Shown here: in pieces, positions 38,240 to 46,113 of the stretch
Layout: every line of letters starts with the position of its first letter
Position numbering within the stretch: the stretch's first letter is position 1
Source of the DNA: Martinezella lusitana
Lineage (GTDB): Bacteria > Pseudomonadota > Alphaproteobacteria > Rhizobiales > Rhizobiaceae
NCBI RefSeq assembly: GCF_014207095.1
Contig: NZ_JACHBG010000001.1
Span: forward strand, 682,001-746,000
Reading direction: 5' to 3'
Length of the DNA stretch: 64,000 bases
Notes under the pieces: model-generated
The model's input: only the letters and a program-made list of their open reading frames with translations
Told to the model about the DNA's origin: nothing
Databases searched by the model: none
Position numbers and translations under genes: made by a program

Positions 38240-39529
38240 TTATTTATGGCGTTTATCACCGAATGTGTAGCCGGTCTCGACCGTCTTGTTTCCGAATTTT
38301 TCTCGCAACTTATCCATGGCCGCTTCCGCCGCGGCGCGGCGCATGGCGTGTTCATCGATCAAATCCGGAGGGTCGGCGCGCGCCGCGTCGCCCAGATCGG
38401 AGACGCCGATACCGATCAGGCGGAACTTCGTTCCATCGGTTTCCGGCTCGAGCAGCCGCAGGCCGGTACGGAAGATTCGGTCCGCCAGTTGCGTCGGGTC
38501 TTCGAGACGCCGATTGCGCGTTCGGATCTTGAAGTCCGCCGTCTTCAGCTTCAACACCACGGTCTGGCCCGCGATACCGCTGCGCTTCAACCGGCGCGAG
38601 ACCTTCTCTGCGAGATCGCGCAGGATGGGCACGAGATCGTCATACTTTGAAATGTCTTCGAAAAATGTCGTTTCGGACGTTACGCTCTTGGCCGCCTCGT
38701 TGGGGTGAACCGTGCGGTCGTCTATGCCGCGCGAGAGGCGGAAAAGCCGCTGCCCAATGACGCCATAGCGGCGCATGAGATCGCCTTCCTCCATGCCCTG
38801 CAGCTGGCCGATCGTGCGGATGCCGTCGCTCTCAAGCGTCGCGGCAAAGGCCTTGCCAACCCCCCAGATCGTGGTGACCGATCGGGGCTCCAGGAAAGAG
38901 AGCGCCTCTTCGCGACCGATGACGGAAAAGCCGCGTGGCTTCTGCAGGTCGGAAGCGACCTTGGCGAGGAACTTGCAATAGGATAGGCCGACGGAGATGG
39001 TGATGCCGATCTCCTGTTCCACGCGCCTTGCGAATTTAGCGAGGATGCGAGCAGGGGGATCGTGGTGGAGCCGTTGCGTGCCGTCGAGCTCCAGGAAGGC
39101 CTCGTCAATCGAAAGCGGCTGCACCAGCGGCGTCAGATCCTGCATCATCCCCCGGATTTCCCGACCGACGCGAACATATTTCTCCATGTTCGGCCTGACG
39201 ACCACGGCTTGAGGACATGCTTCCAAAGCCTTGAACATCGGCATCGCCGATCGGACGCCATGGATGCGGGCGATATAGCAGGCGGTAGAGACCACACCGC
39301 GTTTGCCGCCACCGACGATGACCGGCTTGTCGGCCAGTTCCGGATTGTCCCGCTTTTCTATCGAGGCGTAGAATGCGTCACAATCGATGTGAGCCAGTGT
39401 TAATGCGTAGAGTTCGCGATGATAGACGAGGCGGGGGCTGCCACAGGCTCGGCAGCGAGTCCTCACAGCCGATTGCTCACTCAAGCAATCGCGGCAAAAA
39501 CCGGAGATTTTGTCGGGCCTATCGGTCAT
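38240..39529 (-). CDS. dinB: DNA polymerase IV with N-terminal zinc ribbon
   Basis: A 429-residue Y-family translesion polymerase. A zinc ribbon C12, C15, C26, C29 (FCRDC and CRACG) precedes the polymerase. The catalytic residues are in [13 protein letters not shown] (about 47-59) and SIDEAFLEL (about 135-143). [15 protein letters not shown] and the little-finger domain follow. The ATG at 39529 has no ribosome-binding site, and a LexA box lies only 8 bases upstream, so the mRNA may be leaderless. The ribbon is an addition to the usual ~350-residue enzyme. Confidence 0.93.
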   Translation of the reverse strand: MTDRPDKISGFCRDCLSEQSAVRTRCRACGSPRLVYHRELYALTLAHIDCDAFYASIEKRDNPELADKPVIVGGGKRGVVSTACYIARIHGVRSAMPMFKALEACPQAVVVRPNMEKYVRVGREIRGMMQDLTPLVQPLSIDEAFLELDGTQRLHHDPPARILAKFARRVEQEIGITISVGLSYCKFLAKVASDLQKPRGFSVIGREEALSFLEPRSVTTIWGVGKAFAATLESDGIRTIGQLQGMEEGDLMRRYGVIGQRLFRLSRGIDDRTVHPNEAAKSVTSETTFFEDISKYDDLVPILRDLAEKVSRRLKRSGIAGQTVVLKLKTADFKIRTRNRRLEDPTQLADRIFRTGLRLLEPETDGTKFRLIGIGVSDLGDAARADPPDLIDEHAMRRAAAEAAMDKLREKFGNKTVETGYTFGDKRHK

Positions 39530-39536
39530 TGAATGA

Positions 39537-39551
39537 GAACAAAAATTGAAC
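39537..39551. promoter_or_regulatory. LexA (SOS) box between dinB and the divergent GNAT gene
   Basis: GAAC-AAAAATT-GAAC on the plus strand, a perfect LexA site. It lies 8 bases upstream of the dinB ATG and 60 bases before the GTG of the GNAT gene. The position fits SOS repression of dinB and may also affect the other gene. Confidence 0.82.
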
Positions 39552-39611
39552 ATTGCCACTTTATGTTCTAATTTTGCGAGTCTCAAGCTGGAAAACGAGG
39601 AGGAGGACGGT

Positions 39612-40190
39612 GTGGAGAATTTAGATGTGCACCAGTTGACGCTGGATCGCTGGAGCGATTTCGAGGCGCTCTTCGGGCCGCTTGGCGCCTGTTACGGCTG
39701 CTGGTGCACCCATTTCCGCATTCCGACATCAGAGCGCAAGACGATGGATGGAGATGCGAAGAAACGCTTCATGCAGGAGCGCATTGCCGCCGGACCGCCT
39801 CCCGGTCTTCTTGGCTATATCGGCGAGCGTCCGGTTGCCTGGGTGCAGGTCGGCCCTCGTTCGGAGCTGCCGCAATGGAATTCGGAGAAAACGGTGTCGC
39901 GTCCGCTCGATCCGGCCGATGCCGAGGACAGTGCTGTCTGGGCCGTGAGCTGCTTCTTCATGAACTCCCGGGATCGCGGCAAAGGATACAGTCACCGGAT
40001 GCTGTCGGAAGCCGTGAATTTCGCCAAGGCTTCGGGCGCACGCCTGCTGGAGGGCTGTCCGATTGAGCGCACCAAACAGTCGAAGTCCGTCGGCCTCTAT
40101 GTCGGCTCATTACGCATATTCGAGGCAGCTGGCTTTTCGGAAGTTGCTAAACGAAAGGATGGACGTCCGCTGATGCGCCTGGTGCTCTGA
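39612..40190 (+). CDS. GNAT-family acetyltransferase
   Basis: About 192 residues. It opens [14 protein letters not shown], with the conserved [12 protein letters not shown] segment. The GNAT core is [29 protein letters not shown], in which the acetyl-CoA loop is RGKGYS. GTG at 39612 is chosen because AGGAGGAGG sits 4-10 bases before it. The frame is open to an ATG at 39546, which would overlap the LexA box. The substrate is unknown. It is divergent from dinB. Confidence 0.75.
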   Translation: MENLDVHQLTLDRWSDFEALFGPLGACYGCWCTHFRIPTSERKTMDGDAKKRFMQERIAAGPPPGLLGYIGERPVAWVQVGPRSELPQWNSEKTVSRPLDPADAEDSAVWAVSCFFMNSRDRGKGYSHRMLSEAVNFAKASGARLLEGCPIERTKQSKSVGLYVGSLRIFEAAGFSEVAKRKDGRPLMRLVL

Positions 40191-40202
40191 CACGGGTCCG
40201 TT

Positions 40203-40850
40203 TCAGCTGACGATATGAGCCCGAAGCAGGGCGGCGGCCTGGCTCCATTCGTTTGCTTCGGGAATCCCCGCCGGCGCGGCTGGTGCCATGCGATGAACGA
40301 TGGAATCCGGCTTGAGATTGATCAGGAGGCAATCCGGAACATGTTCGCTGACCGAATGCAGATTGTGCGCCATATCGTCGATGAAGGCGACCGGCAAGGT
40401 GCGGCTCGCATGAAGCGACCGTACGATCGGTCCTTTCGGCTGCAGCGACGCGAGCAGGGGATAGGCAAGCCCGAGCCGGTCGAGCAGGCGGCGTCGCTGT
40501 TCCCAGAATTGCGGCGGCATGGCCGTGAGGAAAACGATATCGGCCTCCTTCGAAACCTCGCCGAGCGTGTCGACGGCGAGATCGAGAGGGGTCTGCCACT
40601 GTTCCTGCGCTTCGAAGAAGGAATCGATGAGCCGATGCACGTCTTTCTCTTCAAGTGCCGTTCCACTTGTTTTGGAGACGATGTTCCCGGTCAGCCGGAA
40701 GGAGCGCGGCAGGAATTCACTGCCCTCGCCGTCGAGGAAGGCCAGGAAAGGCGCAAAGAAATGCAAGACGACATCATCGACATCGCAGACAATCAGGGGG
40801 CGATCCTGCAGCCGGATATGGGATACGTCGAATTCGAGCGGAGCGTCCAT
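40203..40850 (-). CDS. HAD-like hydrolase
   Basis: 215 residues. PLIVCDVDDVVLHFF (about 18-32) is HAD motif I with nucleophile D23 and D25. VFLTAMPPQFWEQRRRLLD carries motif II and VAFIDDMAHNL (about 168-178) motif IV. The family acts on phosphorylated small molecules, and the substrate is unknown. The ATG lies 2 bases after the DUF3572 stop, with CCGGAG at the proper distance, so the two form an operon. It is convergent with the GNAT gene. Confidence 0.78.
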   Translation of the reverse strand: MDAPLEFDVSHIRLQDRPLIVCDVDDVVLHFFAPFLAFLDGEGSEFLPRSFRLTGNIVSKTSGTALEEKDVHRLIDSFFEAQEQWQTPLDLAVDTLGEVSKEADIVFLTAMPPQFWEQRRRLLDRLGLAYPLLASLQPKGPIVRSLHASRTLPVAFIDDMAHNLHSVSEHVPDCLLINLKPDSIVHRMAPAAPAGIPEANEWSQAAALLRAHIVS

Positions 40851-40852
40851 TA

Positions 40853-41161
40853 TCAATATTCTCCGGAGGCGAGGCCCGGCGGCGAGAGATGCACGGACGC
40901 AGCAGCAACGGCTTCCGGCGAGATGCCGCTTGCCTCGCAGAAGGCCAGCAGCGTCGGCTCATGGTTCATCAGGAAGTCGAGCATGCCTGCGAGAAACGCC
41001 GGCTCGTTGATCGCATTGCGAACTTGCGCCGGTGCGACGCCGGTTAGCGCGAGAAAGCGGCCGAACATGTCCGGCTCGTTGGCTAGCCATCCGAGTACGG
41101 CAATGGCCGTCTCTTGCGGGTCCGCTGCATTCTTCTTCGGGTTCTTGAAGTTACTTTGCAT
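40853..41161 (-). CDS. DUF3572 family protein
   Basis: 102 residues, mostly helical (QETAIAVLGWLANEPDMFGRFLALTG, then a loop, then AFLAGMLDFLMNHEPTLLAFCEASG). It matches the DUF3572 family of rhizobia, of unknown function. It lies directly upstream of the HAD-like gene and is divergent from divK. No signal peptide. Confidence 0.8.
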   Translation of the reverse strand: MQSNFKNPKKNAADPQETAIAVLGWLANEPDMFGRFLALTGVAPAQVRNAINEPAFLAGMLDFLMNHEPTLLAFCEASGISPEAVAAASVHLSPPGLASGEY

Positions 41162-41292
41162 TTTGAAGAGTGATTTACCTATTTTTCAACCAAATCCCGG
41201 TAATGTGCGATTCAAGTATTTGTGGAATCGGTTCCTCGCGACCCTATATTTCGAGAGAATGGATGCAATACCGGATGCAGGGACAGCTTTCC

Positions 41293-41664
41293 ATGCCTAA
41301 GCAGGTAATGATTGTAGAAGACAATGAGCTGAATATGAAGCTCTTTCGCGATCTGATCGAGGCGTCCGGCTATACGACGATCCAGACCCGCAACGGTATG
41401 GAGGCGCTCGATCTGGCGCGCAAGCATCGCCCCGATCTTATCCTCATGGATATTCAGCTCCCGGAGGTTTCCGGGCTGGAAGTCACGAAATGGCTCAAGG
41501 AAGACGATGATCTTCACGTCATCCCCGTGATTGCCGTCACGGCCTTTGCCATGAAGGGCGACGAAGAGCGCATTCGTCAGGGCGGATGCGAAGCCTATGT
41601 TTCCAAGCCAATTTCGGTGCCGAAATTTATCGAGACGATCAAAACCTATCTCGGCGACGCCTGA
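41293..41664 (+). CDS. divK: cell-cycle response regulator DivK
   Basis: A 123-residue single-domain receiver. The phosphoacceptor is D53 ([11 protein letters not shown]), the acidic pocket includes E9 and D10, the switch threonine is T83 and the conserved lysine K105 (SKP). The length and sequence fit DivK, which links DivJ/PleC phosphorylation to CtrA control. In-frame extensions to 41170 lack family resemblance. pleD follows after 16 bases. Confidence 0.95.
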   Translation: MPKQVMIVEDNELNMKLFRDLIEASGYTTIQTRNGMEALDLARKHRPDLILMDIQLPEVSGLEVTKWLKEDDDLHVIPVIAVTAFAMKGDEERIRQGGCEAYVSKPISVPKFIETIKTYLGDA

Positions 41665-41680
41665 GCATGGGAAAGAGCTG

Positions 41681-43054
41681 ATGACCGCACGCATTCTGGT
41701 AGTTGATGACATCCCCGCCAATGTGAAGCTTCTGGAGGCGCGGCTTTTGGCCGAATACTTCGAGGTACTGACGGCCGAGGATGGTTTGAAGGCGCTCGCC
41801 ATCTGCGCCGGCACCCAGGTCGATCTTGTCCTGCTCGACATCATGATGCCGGGCATGGACGGATTCGAGGTTTGCGAACGTCTGAAATCCGATCCGCGTA
41901 CTGCCCACATCCCCGTCGTTATGGTCACGGCGCTCGATCAGCCGGCCGATCGCGTCCGTGGTCTCAAAGCTGGCGCCGACGACTTCCTGACTAAGCCGGT
42001 CAACGATCTTCAGCTGATCTCGCGCGTCAAGAGCTTGCTTCGCCTGAAGACGCTGAGCGACGAACTGCACATGCGCAACGAGACCGCACGCAACTTCGGC
42101 ATCGACGATCTGCTTCGCGCCGGCGATGGCCGCGCTGACGACGTCGGGCATGTGCTCCTGGTCGATGGCCGCGCCAATTCGCAGGAGCGCATCATTCGGG
42201 CACTGAAGCCGATCGCCCAGGTGACGGCCATGTCCGACCCTCAGGCAGCCCTGTTCGAGGCAGCCGAACGGCCTTTCGAGCTCGTCATCGTCAATTCGAA
42301 CTTCGATGACTACGATCCGCTGCGGCTTTGCTCGCAGCTTCGCTCGCTGGAGCGCACGCGCTTCCTTCCGGTCCTGCTGGTGACCGAGCAGGGGGCCGAC
42401 GATATGATCGTCCGCGCCCTCGATCTCGGCGTCAATGATTACATCGTGCGGCCGATCGATCCGAACGAGCTCGTGGCGCGCTGCCTGACCCAGATAAGGC
42501 GCAAGCGCTACAATGATCGTCTGCGCGCCAGCGTACAGCACACCATCGAGCTTGCCGTTACCGACGCGCTTACCGGCCTGAATAACAGGCGCTATCTGGA
42601 CAATCATCTGAAGATTCTTTTCGATCGCTCGCTGGCGCGGGCGCGGCCGCTCTCAGTCCTGATCGCCGATATCGATCGCTTCAAGCAGGTCAACGACACC
42701 TATGGTCACGATGCCGGCGACGAAGTGCTGAAGGAATTCGCCGCGCGCATCCGTTCCACCGTGCGCGGCGCCGATCTGGCCTGTCGCTTTGGTGGCGAGG
42801 AATTCGTTGTTGTCATGCCGGATACACCCGCAGACATCGCCGCGGTCGTCGCAGAGCGCCTGCGCGCAGCGGTAGAAAACATGCCGGTGCGGCTGCGAGA
42901 TACAGGTGTGGCGCTTAACATCACCGCTTCCTTCGGAATATCGTCTCGTTTGACGACTGTGGAGACGCCGGAGCAGCTGATGAAGCAGGCCGATCTTGCG
43001 CTTTATGAAGCGAAAAGGGCCGGGCGCAACAGGGTGGTTGCTTCGGCCGCTTGA
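41681..43054 (+). CDS. pleD: diguanylate cyclase response regulator PleD
   Basis: 457 residues: REC1 with phosphoacceptor D53 (LLDIMMPGMD), a second degenerate receiver (about 150-285) and a GGDEF domain (about 295-455). The active site is GGEEF at 371-375. The inhibitory I-site RGAD is at 362-365, five residues before it. It makes cyclic-di-GMP and is controlled by phosphorylation in the same pathway as DivK. Confidence 0.95.
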   Translation: MTARILVVDDIPANVKLLEARLLAEYFEVLTAEDGLKALAICAGTQVDLVLLDIMMPGMDGFEVCERLKSDPRTAHIPVVMVTALDQPADRVRGLKAGADDFLTKPVNDLQLISRVKSLLRLKTLSDELHMRNETARNFGIDDLLRAGDGRADDVGHVLLVDGRANSQERIIRALKPIAQVTAMSDPQAALFEAAERPFELVIVNSNFDDYDPLRLCSQLRSLERTRFLPVLLVTEQGADDMIVRALDLGVNDYIVRPIDPNELVARCLTQIRRKRYNDRLRASVQHTIELAVTDALTGLNNRRYLDNHLKILFDRSLARARPLSVLIADIDRFKQVNDTYGHDAGDEVLKEFAARIRSTVRGADLACRFGGEEFVVVMPDTPADIAAVVAERLRAAVENMPVRLRDTGVALNITASFGISSRLTTVETPEQLMKQADLALYEAKRAGRNRVVASAA

Positions 43055-43560
43055 CCGATAATGGGTCAAAGCAGGTAAATTTCCCAATGAGTATTGAGGG
43101 GATTCCCGAAGTTTTGAACAGCCTTGATGTGATCCCGAACTTCACGCATTGGCTATAAGTGCCTTGGCATTGCCAATAGGATAGTCTTTGTAGTTTTGTT
43201 GATTATCGGAGCAGCTTGCGGTTCTTCAGCGAACCGCTTCGGTGCAGGCTGATTGTTTTGCTATATAAAGCCGATTTACTTGGTGTTTTTTAAATTTAGG
43301 CATAGATAACGGCTATATATAAGTGGATTTTTATTTGTTTGTGCGTACTTCCTTAAATATAAGTATTTATGATTTAAAAAATATACCGGATGAAGATTTT
43401 TATTCTCGATTGAGTTTCAAGTTTGATTTGTCAATTCTGTAAGAACATCCTGCCGTCTGGGGCTTGAATTTTAACCATCCGAACAGACAGGTATTTTTCA
43501 TCATTAAGAATTAGTTGATTTTCTTTCGATTTCGCGCGAATTTAGTCCCGTACAGAGACA
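43055..43560. other. AT-rich intergenic region after pleD
   Basis: 506 bases without a convincing gene. From about 43170 to 43450 the sequence is strikingly AT-rich compared with its surroundings, with repeated ATATATAAG, TTTAAA and TTTATG words. TTGATT at 43515-43520 is a possible -35 for the structured RNA that follows. Confidence 0.5.
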
Positions 43561-43732
43561 AGCCCTCAGGGCTTAGAGATACCCCATGATGCTCAGGTCC
43601 GCCGCATCTCCTGGGTCGTGGGGTCGGTCGGCTGGCAGGCAAAAGATAACGGTTCCTCGTGCCGTTTTGCATGCTGGCCGGCCCCCAAATCTAAAACGCC
43701 GCTCTTCGTTCATTCGAAGGCGGCGTTTTTCT
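43561..43732 (+). ncRNA. candidate small RNA with three stem-loops
   Basis: The first stem is CTCAGG/CCTGGG (about 43593-43616). The second is a long hairpin GGGGTCGGTC/GGCCGGCCCC enclosing ACGG-TTCCTCGTG-CCGT, with an exposed TTCCTC (anti-Shine-Dalgarno) loop. The third is a perfect terminator (43693-43732). TTAGA (43573-43577) can pair with TCTAA (43690-43694). This three-hairpin design with an anti-SD loop is typical of trans-acting sRNAs of alphaproteobacteria. No known family was recognised, and the 5' end is not determined. Confidence 0.5.
43693..43732 (+). terminator. intrinsic terminator of the candidate small RNA
   Basis: AAAACGCCGC (43693-43702) pairs perfectly with GCGGCGTTTT (43720-43729), with an inner TTCG/CGAA, followed by a T-run. 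Confidence 0.85.
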
Positions 43733-43822
43733 TTGGGTGGTTCATGCCGCCGGCATTCCTATCCACCTTGAATAGCGAGATGCAGCCTATTTGCCTGGGC
43801 GACGCCAGCGCAAAACAAAAAA

Positions 43823-43845
43823 GGCGCTGGCCCGCAGGCAGCGCC
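43823..43845 (-). terminator. intrinsic terminator of rpmG
   Basis: On the minus strand GGCGCTG, loop CCTGCGGGC, CAGCGCC, then TTTTTTG. It lies 26 bases downstream of the rpmG stop and likely ends the whole minus-strand operon. Confidence 0.85.
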
Positions 43846-43871
43846 TTCTTGAAACCCTAGGTTTAGGAAAC

Positions 43872-44039
43872 TTACTTGATCTTCGTTTCCTTGAACTCGA
43901 CGTGCTTCTTAGCAACCGGGTCGTACTTCGTCTTCGTCATCTTGTCCGTCATCGTACGGCTGTTCTTCGTCGTGACGTAGAAGAAACCGGTGTCGGCCGT
44001 CGACAGCAGCTTGATCTTGATAGTGGTAGCCTTGGCCAT
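43872..44039 (-). CDS. rpmG: 50S ribosomal protein L33
   Basis: The 55-residue L33 ([19 protein letters not shown] and onward). It has no cysteines, so this is the zinc-free paralogue type. The start at 44039 matches the family, and AGGCAGGACG sits upstream. It is separated from the MFS gene by 96 bases, which may hold its own promoter. Confidence 0.97.
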   Translation of the reverse strand: MAKATTIKIKLLSTADTGFFYVTTKNSRTMTDKMTKTKYDPVAKKHVEFKETKIK

Positions 44040-44135
44040 AGTCGTCCTGCCTTTAATAAAAATGAACGCCGTGGACGGCCAGTGAGGTGGTCCACGGCGA
44101 ATTCTGGCGCGAAAATACAAATCGCGCCTGAAAAG

Positions 44136-45320
44136 TCAACCTCTGTTGCCCATGAAAAGCAGTCGTATCCCCGAAAGCAGGACATAAAGGCCGAAGAAAA
44201 ACGCCACAGCCCAGGCAAAGCCGCTCGGATTGGCCAGATCCATCGCCGTACCGATCGTCGGTGGCCCGAGAACCATGCCGATGGCGTAGCAGAAAACGAA
44301 AGCGGCATTGGCTGCCACGAGGTCGACGCCGGTCAGCCGCGTGCCGAGATGGCTGAGGCCAACCGTGTACATTCCCGAAACGCAGCCGCCCCAGAAGAGC
44401 AGGATGGTGGCAAGAATAATCCAGTTCGAGGAGAGCGATGGCAACAACAGCGCGCCGACAAAGCCGATGATGGCCATGATCGAGAGCAGGGGCCGCTTGT
44501 CGCGCATTCTGTCGGCGAGCAAGCCGAGAGGGATCTGAAACACGAAATTGCCGACGCCCATGACGGTCAACAGCAGCGCAGCCTGTGATTCGTTGAAGCC
44601 GAGTCGGGTCGCATAGCTGGTGAACAGCGAGCCGCCGCCGACGGTGACGGCGCCGAACACGAAGACCGCGGCCGTGGCCGTCGGCACGAGGAAAATGTAG
44701 CGGACGAAATGCAGCTCAGGCTTCTCGTCGACAAGCGGGCTTTCGTTGCGGGCGATGAAGATCGGGATGGCGGCGGCCAGAATGATGCAAGCGCCGATGA
44801 CAAAGGGCATGAGCCCTTCACTGCCGACAAGCGAGAAGAGCAGGGGGCCGGCGGCAAAGCCGAGCGAAAAGACTGTGGAATAAAGGCCGAGCACGAAACC
44901 GCGCTTGGATGGCGGCGAGGCTGCATTGATCCAGAATTCCGACAGGATGAACAGCGTCGTCGTCGACCCGTGGAAGATGATGCGCAACGGGAACCACAGA
45001 AGCAGATTCTCCGCATAATAAAAGCCCAGCGAGCTTAGCGCGGAGAGTATGACCGCCCAGATCATCGTCTGCACGACGCCGAAACGATGCGCGAGCTTCG
45101 TGGTGATGACGGCGGCGAGCATGGCCGCAATACCCATCATCGCCGTGTTGAGGCCGATCAGGGTCGAGGGGATGCCGCGCTTTTCCAGGATGATGCTGAG
45201 AAGCGGCAGGCCTAGCCCGATGGCGATGCCCACGGCAGACACGGAAGCAATGGCTGCGACGAGCGAAGGCCAGTGAATCTCTTCGACATGGCCGGCCTTG
45301 TCGTTCGTCGGTTCAAGCAT
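44136..45320 (-). CDS. MFS transporter
   Basis: 394 residues with about 12 hydrophobic helices in two halves. The first half has LPLLSIILEKRGIPSTLIGLNTAMMG. The cytoplasmic loops hold KLAHRFG (about 80-86) and LADRMRDKRP (about 265-274), the usual MFS turn. The substrate is unknown. The start at 45320 follows AAGGATCC. It overlaps the stop of the small ORF upstream (ATGCTTGA). Confidence 0.85.
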   Translation of the reverse strand: MLEPTNDKAGHVEEIHWPSLVAAIASVSAVGIAIGLGLPLLSIILEKRGIPSTLIGLNTAMMGIAAMLAAVITTKLAHRFGVVQTMIWAVILSALSSLGFYYAENLLLWFPLRIIFHGSTTTLFILSEFWINAASPPSKRGFVLGLYSTVFSLGFAAGPLLFSLVGSEGLMPFVIGACIILAAAIPIFIARNESPLVDEKPELHFVRYIFLVPTATAAVFVFGAVTVGGGSLFTSYATRLGFNESQAALLLTVMGVGNFVFQIPLGLLADRMRDKRPLLSIMAIIGFVGALLLPSLSSNWIILATILLFWGGCVSGMYTVGLSHLGTRLTGVDLVAANAAFVFCYAIGMVLGPPTIGTAMDLANPSGFAWAVAFFFGLYVLLSGIRLLFMGNRG

Positions 45321-45624
45321 AAATGGATCCTTGGAGCGCATGGCAGGCGAGTCGATCGAGATTTGAAACATCGAAAGGCGCAGCTCGGCCAAATTCTGGT
45401 GACGGGTCGGCTTTCATGAGATCGGACATATCCCCCAGAATGATCCTTTCGACGCCGGGCATGTTCAGACAAGAAACGCTGCCGATGTCAAGTCGTTGCG
45501 GGCAAAGCAATTCCTGCGAATCACGAATCCGCGGCAAATCGATCGCGGTTTGAGACGAAAGCATGCAGCAGCAGTCGGTCGCCGCGATTTCTTGCGCGGT
45601 CGGGGCGGGCAGGCTGATGGGCAT
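45313..45624 (-). CDS. small hypothetical protein coupled to DUF983 and MFS genes
   Basis: 103 residues starting MPISLPAPTAQEIAATD, with a CCC triplet near residue 20 and no recognised domain. The ATG is 2 bases after the DUF983 stop and the TGA overlaps the MFS start by 8 bases. This spacing suggests a real, coupled gene, but the sequence has no family I recognise. Confidence 0.4.
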   Translation of the reverse strand: MPISLPAPTAQEIAATDCCCMLSSQTAIDLPRIRDSQELLCPQRLDIGSVSCLNMPGVERIILGDMSDLMKADPSPEFGRAAPFDVSNLDRLACHALQGSIYA

Positions 45625-45626
45625 GC

Positions 45627-46082
45627 TCACGATCGGCCGTTTCCCTGGTCCCATTCGTCCGGGCTGTCGTCATGGCCGCCGAAACCATGCATGCGCAACG
45701 CCCATTGCAGGCCGATCACGCCGCCTTTGATGGGCTGTATGATTGCGAGCGCCGCAATGACTGTGATGGGAGCCCAAATGGCGAGATGCGCCCACATCGG
45801 CAGGCTGAAGGCCATGTCCGTCATCATGTAGCCGCCCACGACAAGATGGCCGAGAACGAAGATCACCAGGTAGGGCGGCAGGTCGTCCGCCCGCTGATGA
45901 AAGATCTCTTCGTTGCAGACCGCGCAATGATCGACAGGTTTCAGAAAGGAACCGAAGAGCTTGCCCGTTCCGCAGCGCGGACAGCGATTGAGCATGCCGC
46001 GGGAAATGGAGCGACCGAGCGGGCGCTCGCTTTCGTCGGAACCGCCATAGCGGGTGGGAGAATCGGATGGGCTGCCCGTCAT
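45627..46082 (-). CDS. DUF983 family zinc-ribbon membrane protein
   Basis: 151 residues. A zinc ribbon C34, C37, C53, C56 (RCPRCG and HCAVC) is followed by two membrane helices (about 68-90 and 95-117). The function is unknown. It belongs to the DUF983 family, often found near rnr in rhizobia. It lies 31 bases after rnr on the same strand. Confidence 0.88.
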   Translation of the reverse strand: MTGSPSDSPTRYGGSDESERPLGRSISRGMLNRCPRCGTGKLFGSFLKPVDHCAVCNEEIFHQRADDLPPYLVIFVLGHLVVGGYMMTDMAFSLPMWAHLAIWAPITVIAALAIIQPIKGGVIGLQWALRMHGFGGHDDSPDEWDQGNGRS

Positions 46083-46113
46083 GAATGCTCTTTCTTCTTG
46101 CCCGCGGCGTCCT

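Noticed and set aside
43561..43732. 6S RNA or SRP RNA as identity of the structured region
   Set aside because: 6S RNA in alphaproteobacteria is expected near zapA/ygfA, and the SRP GGAAG core is absent. The region is kept as an unassigned sRNA candidate.
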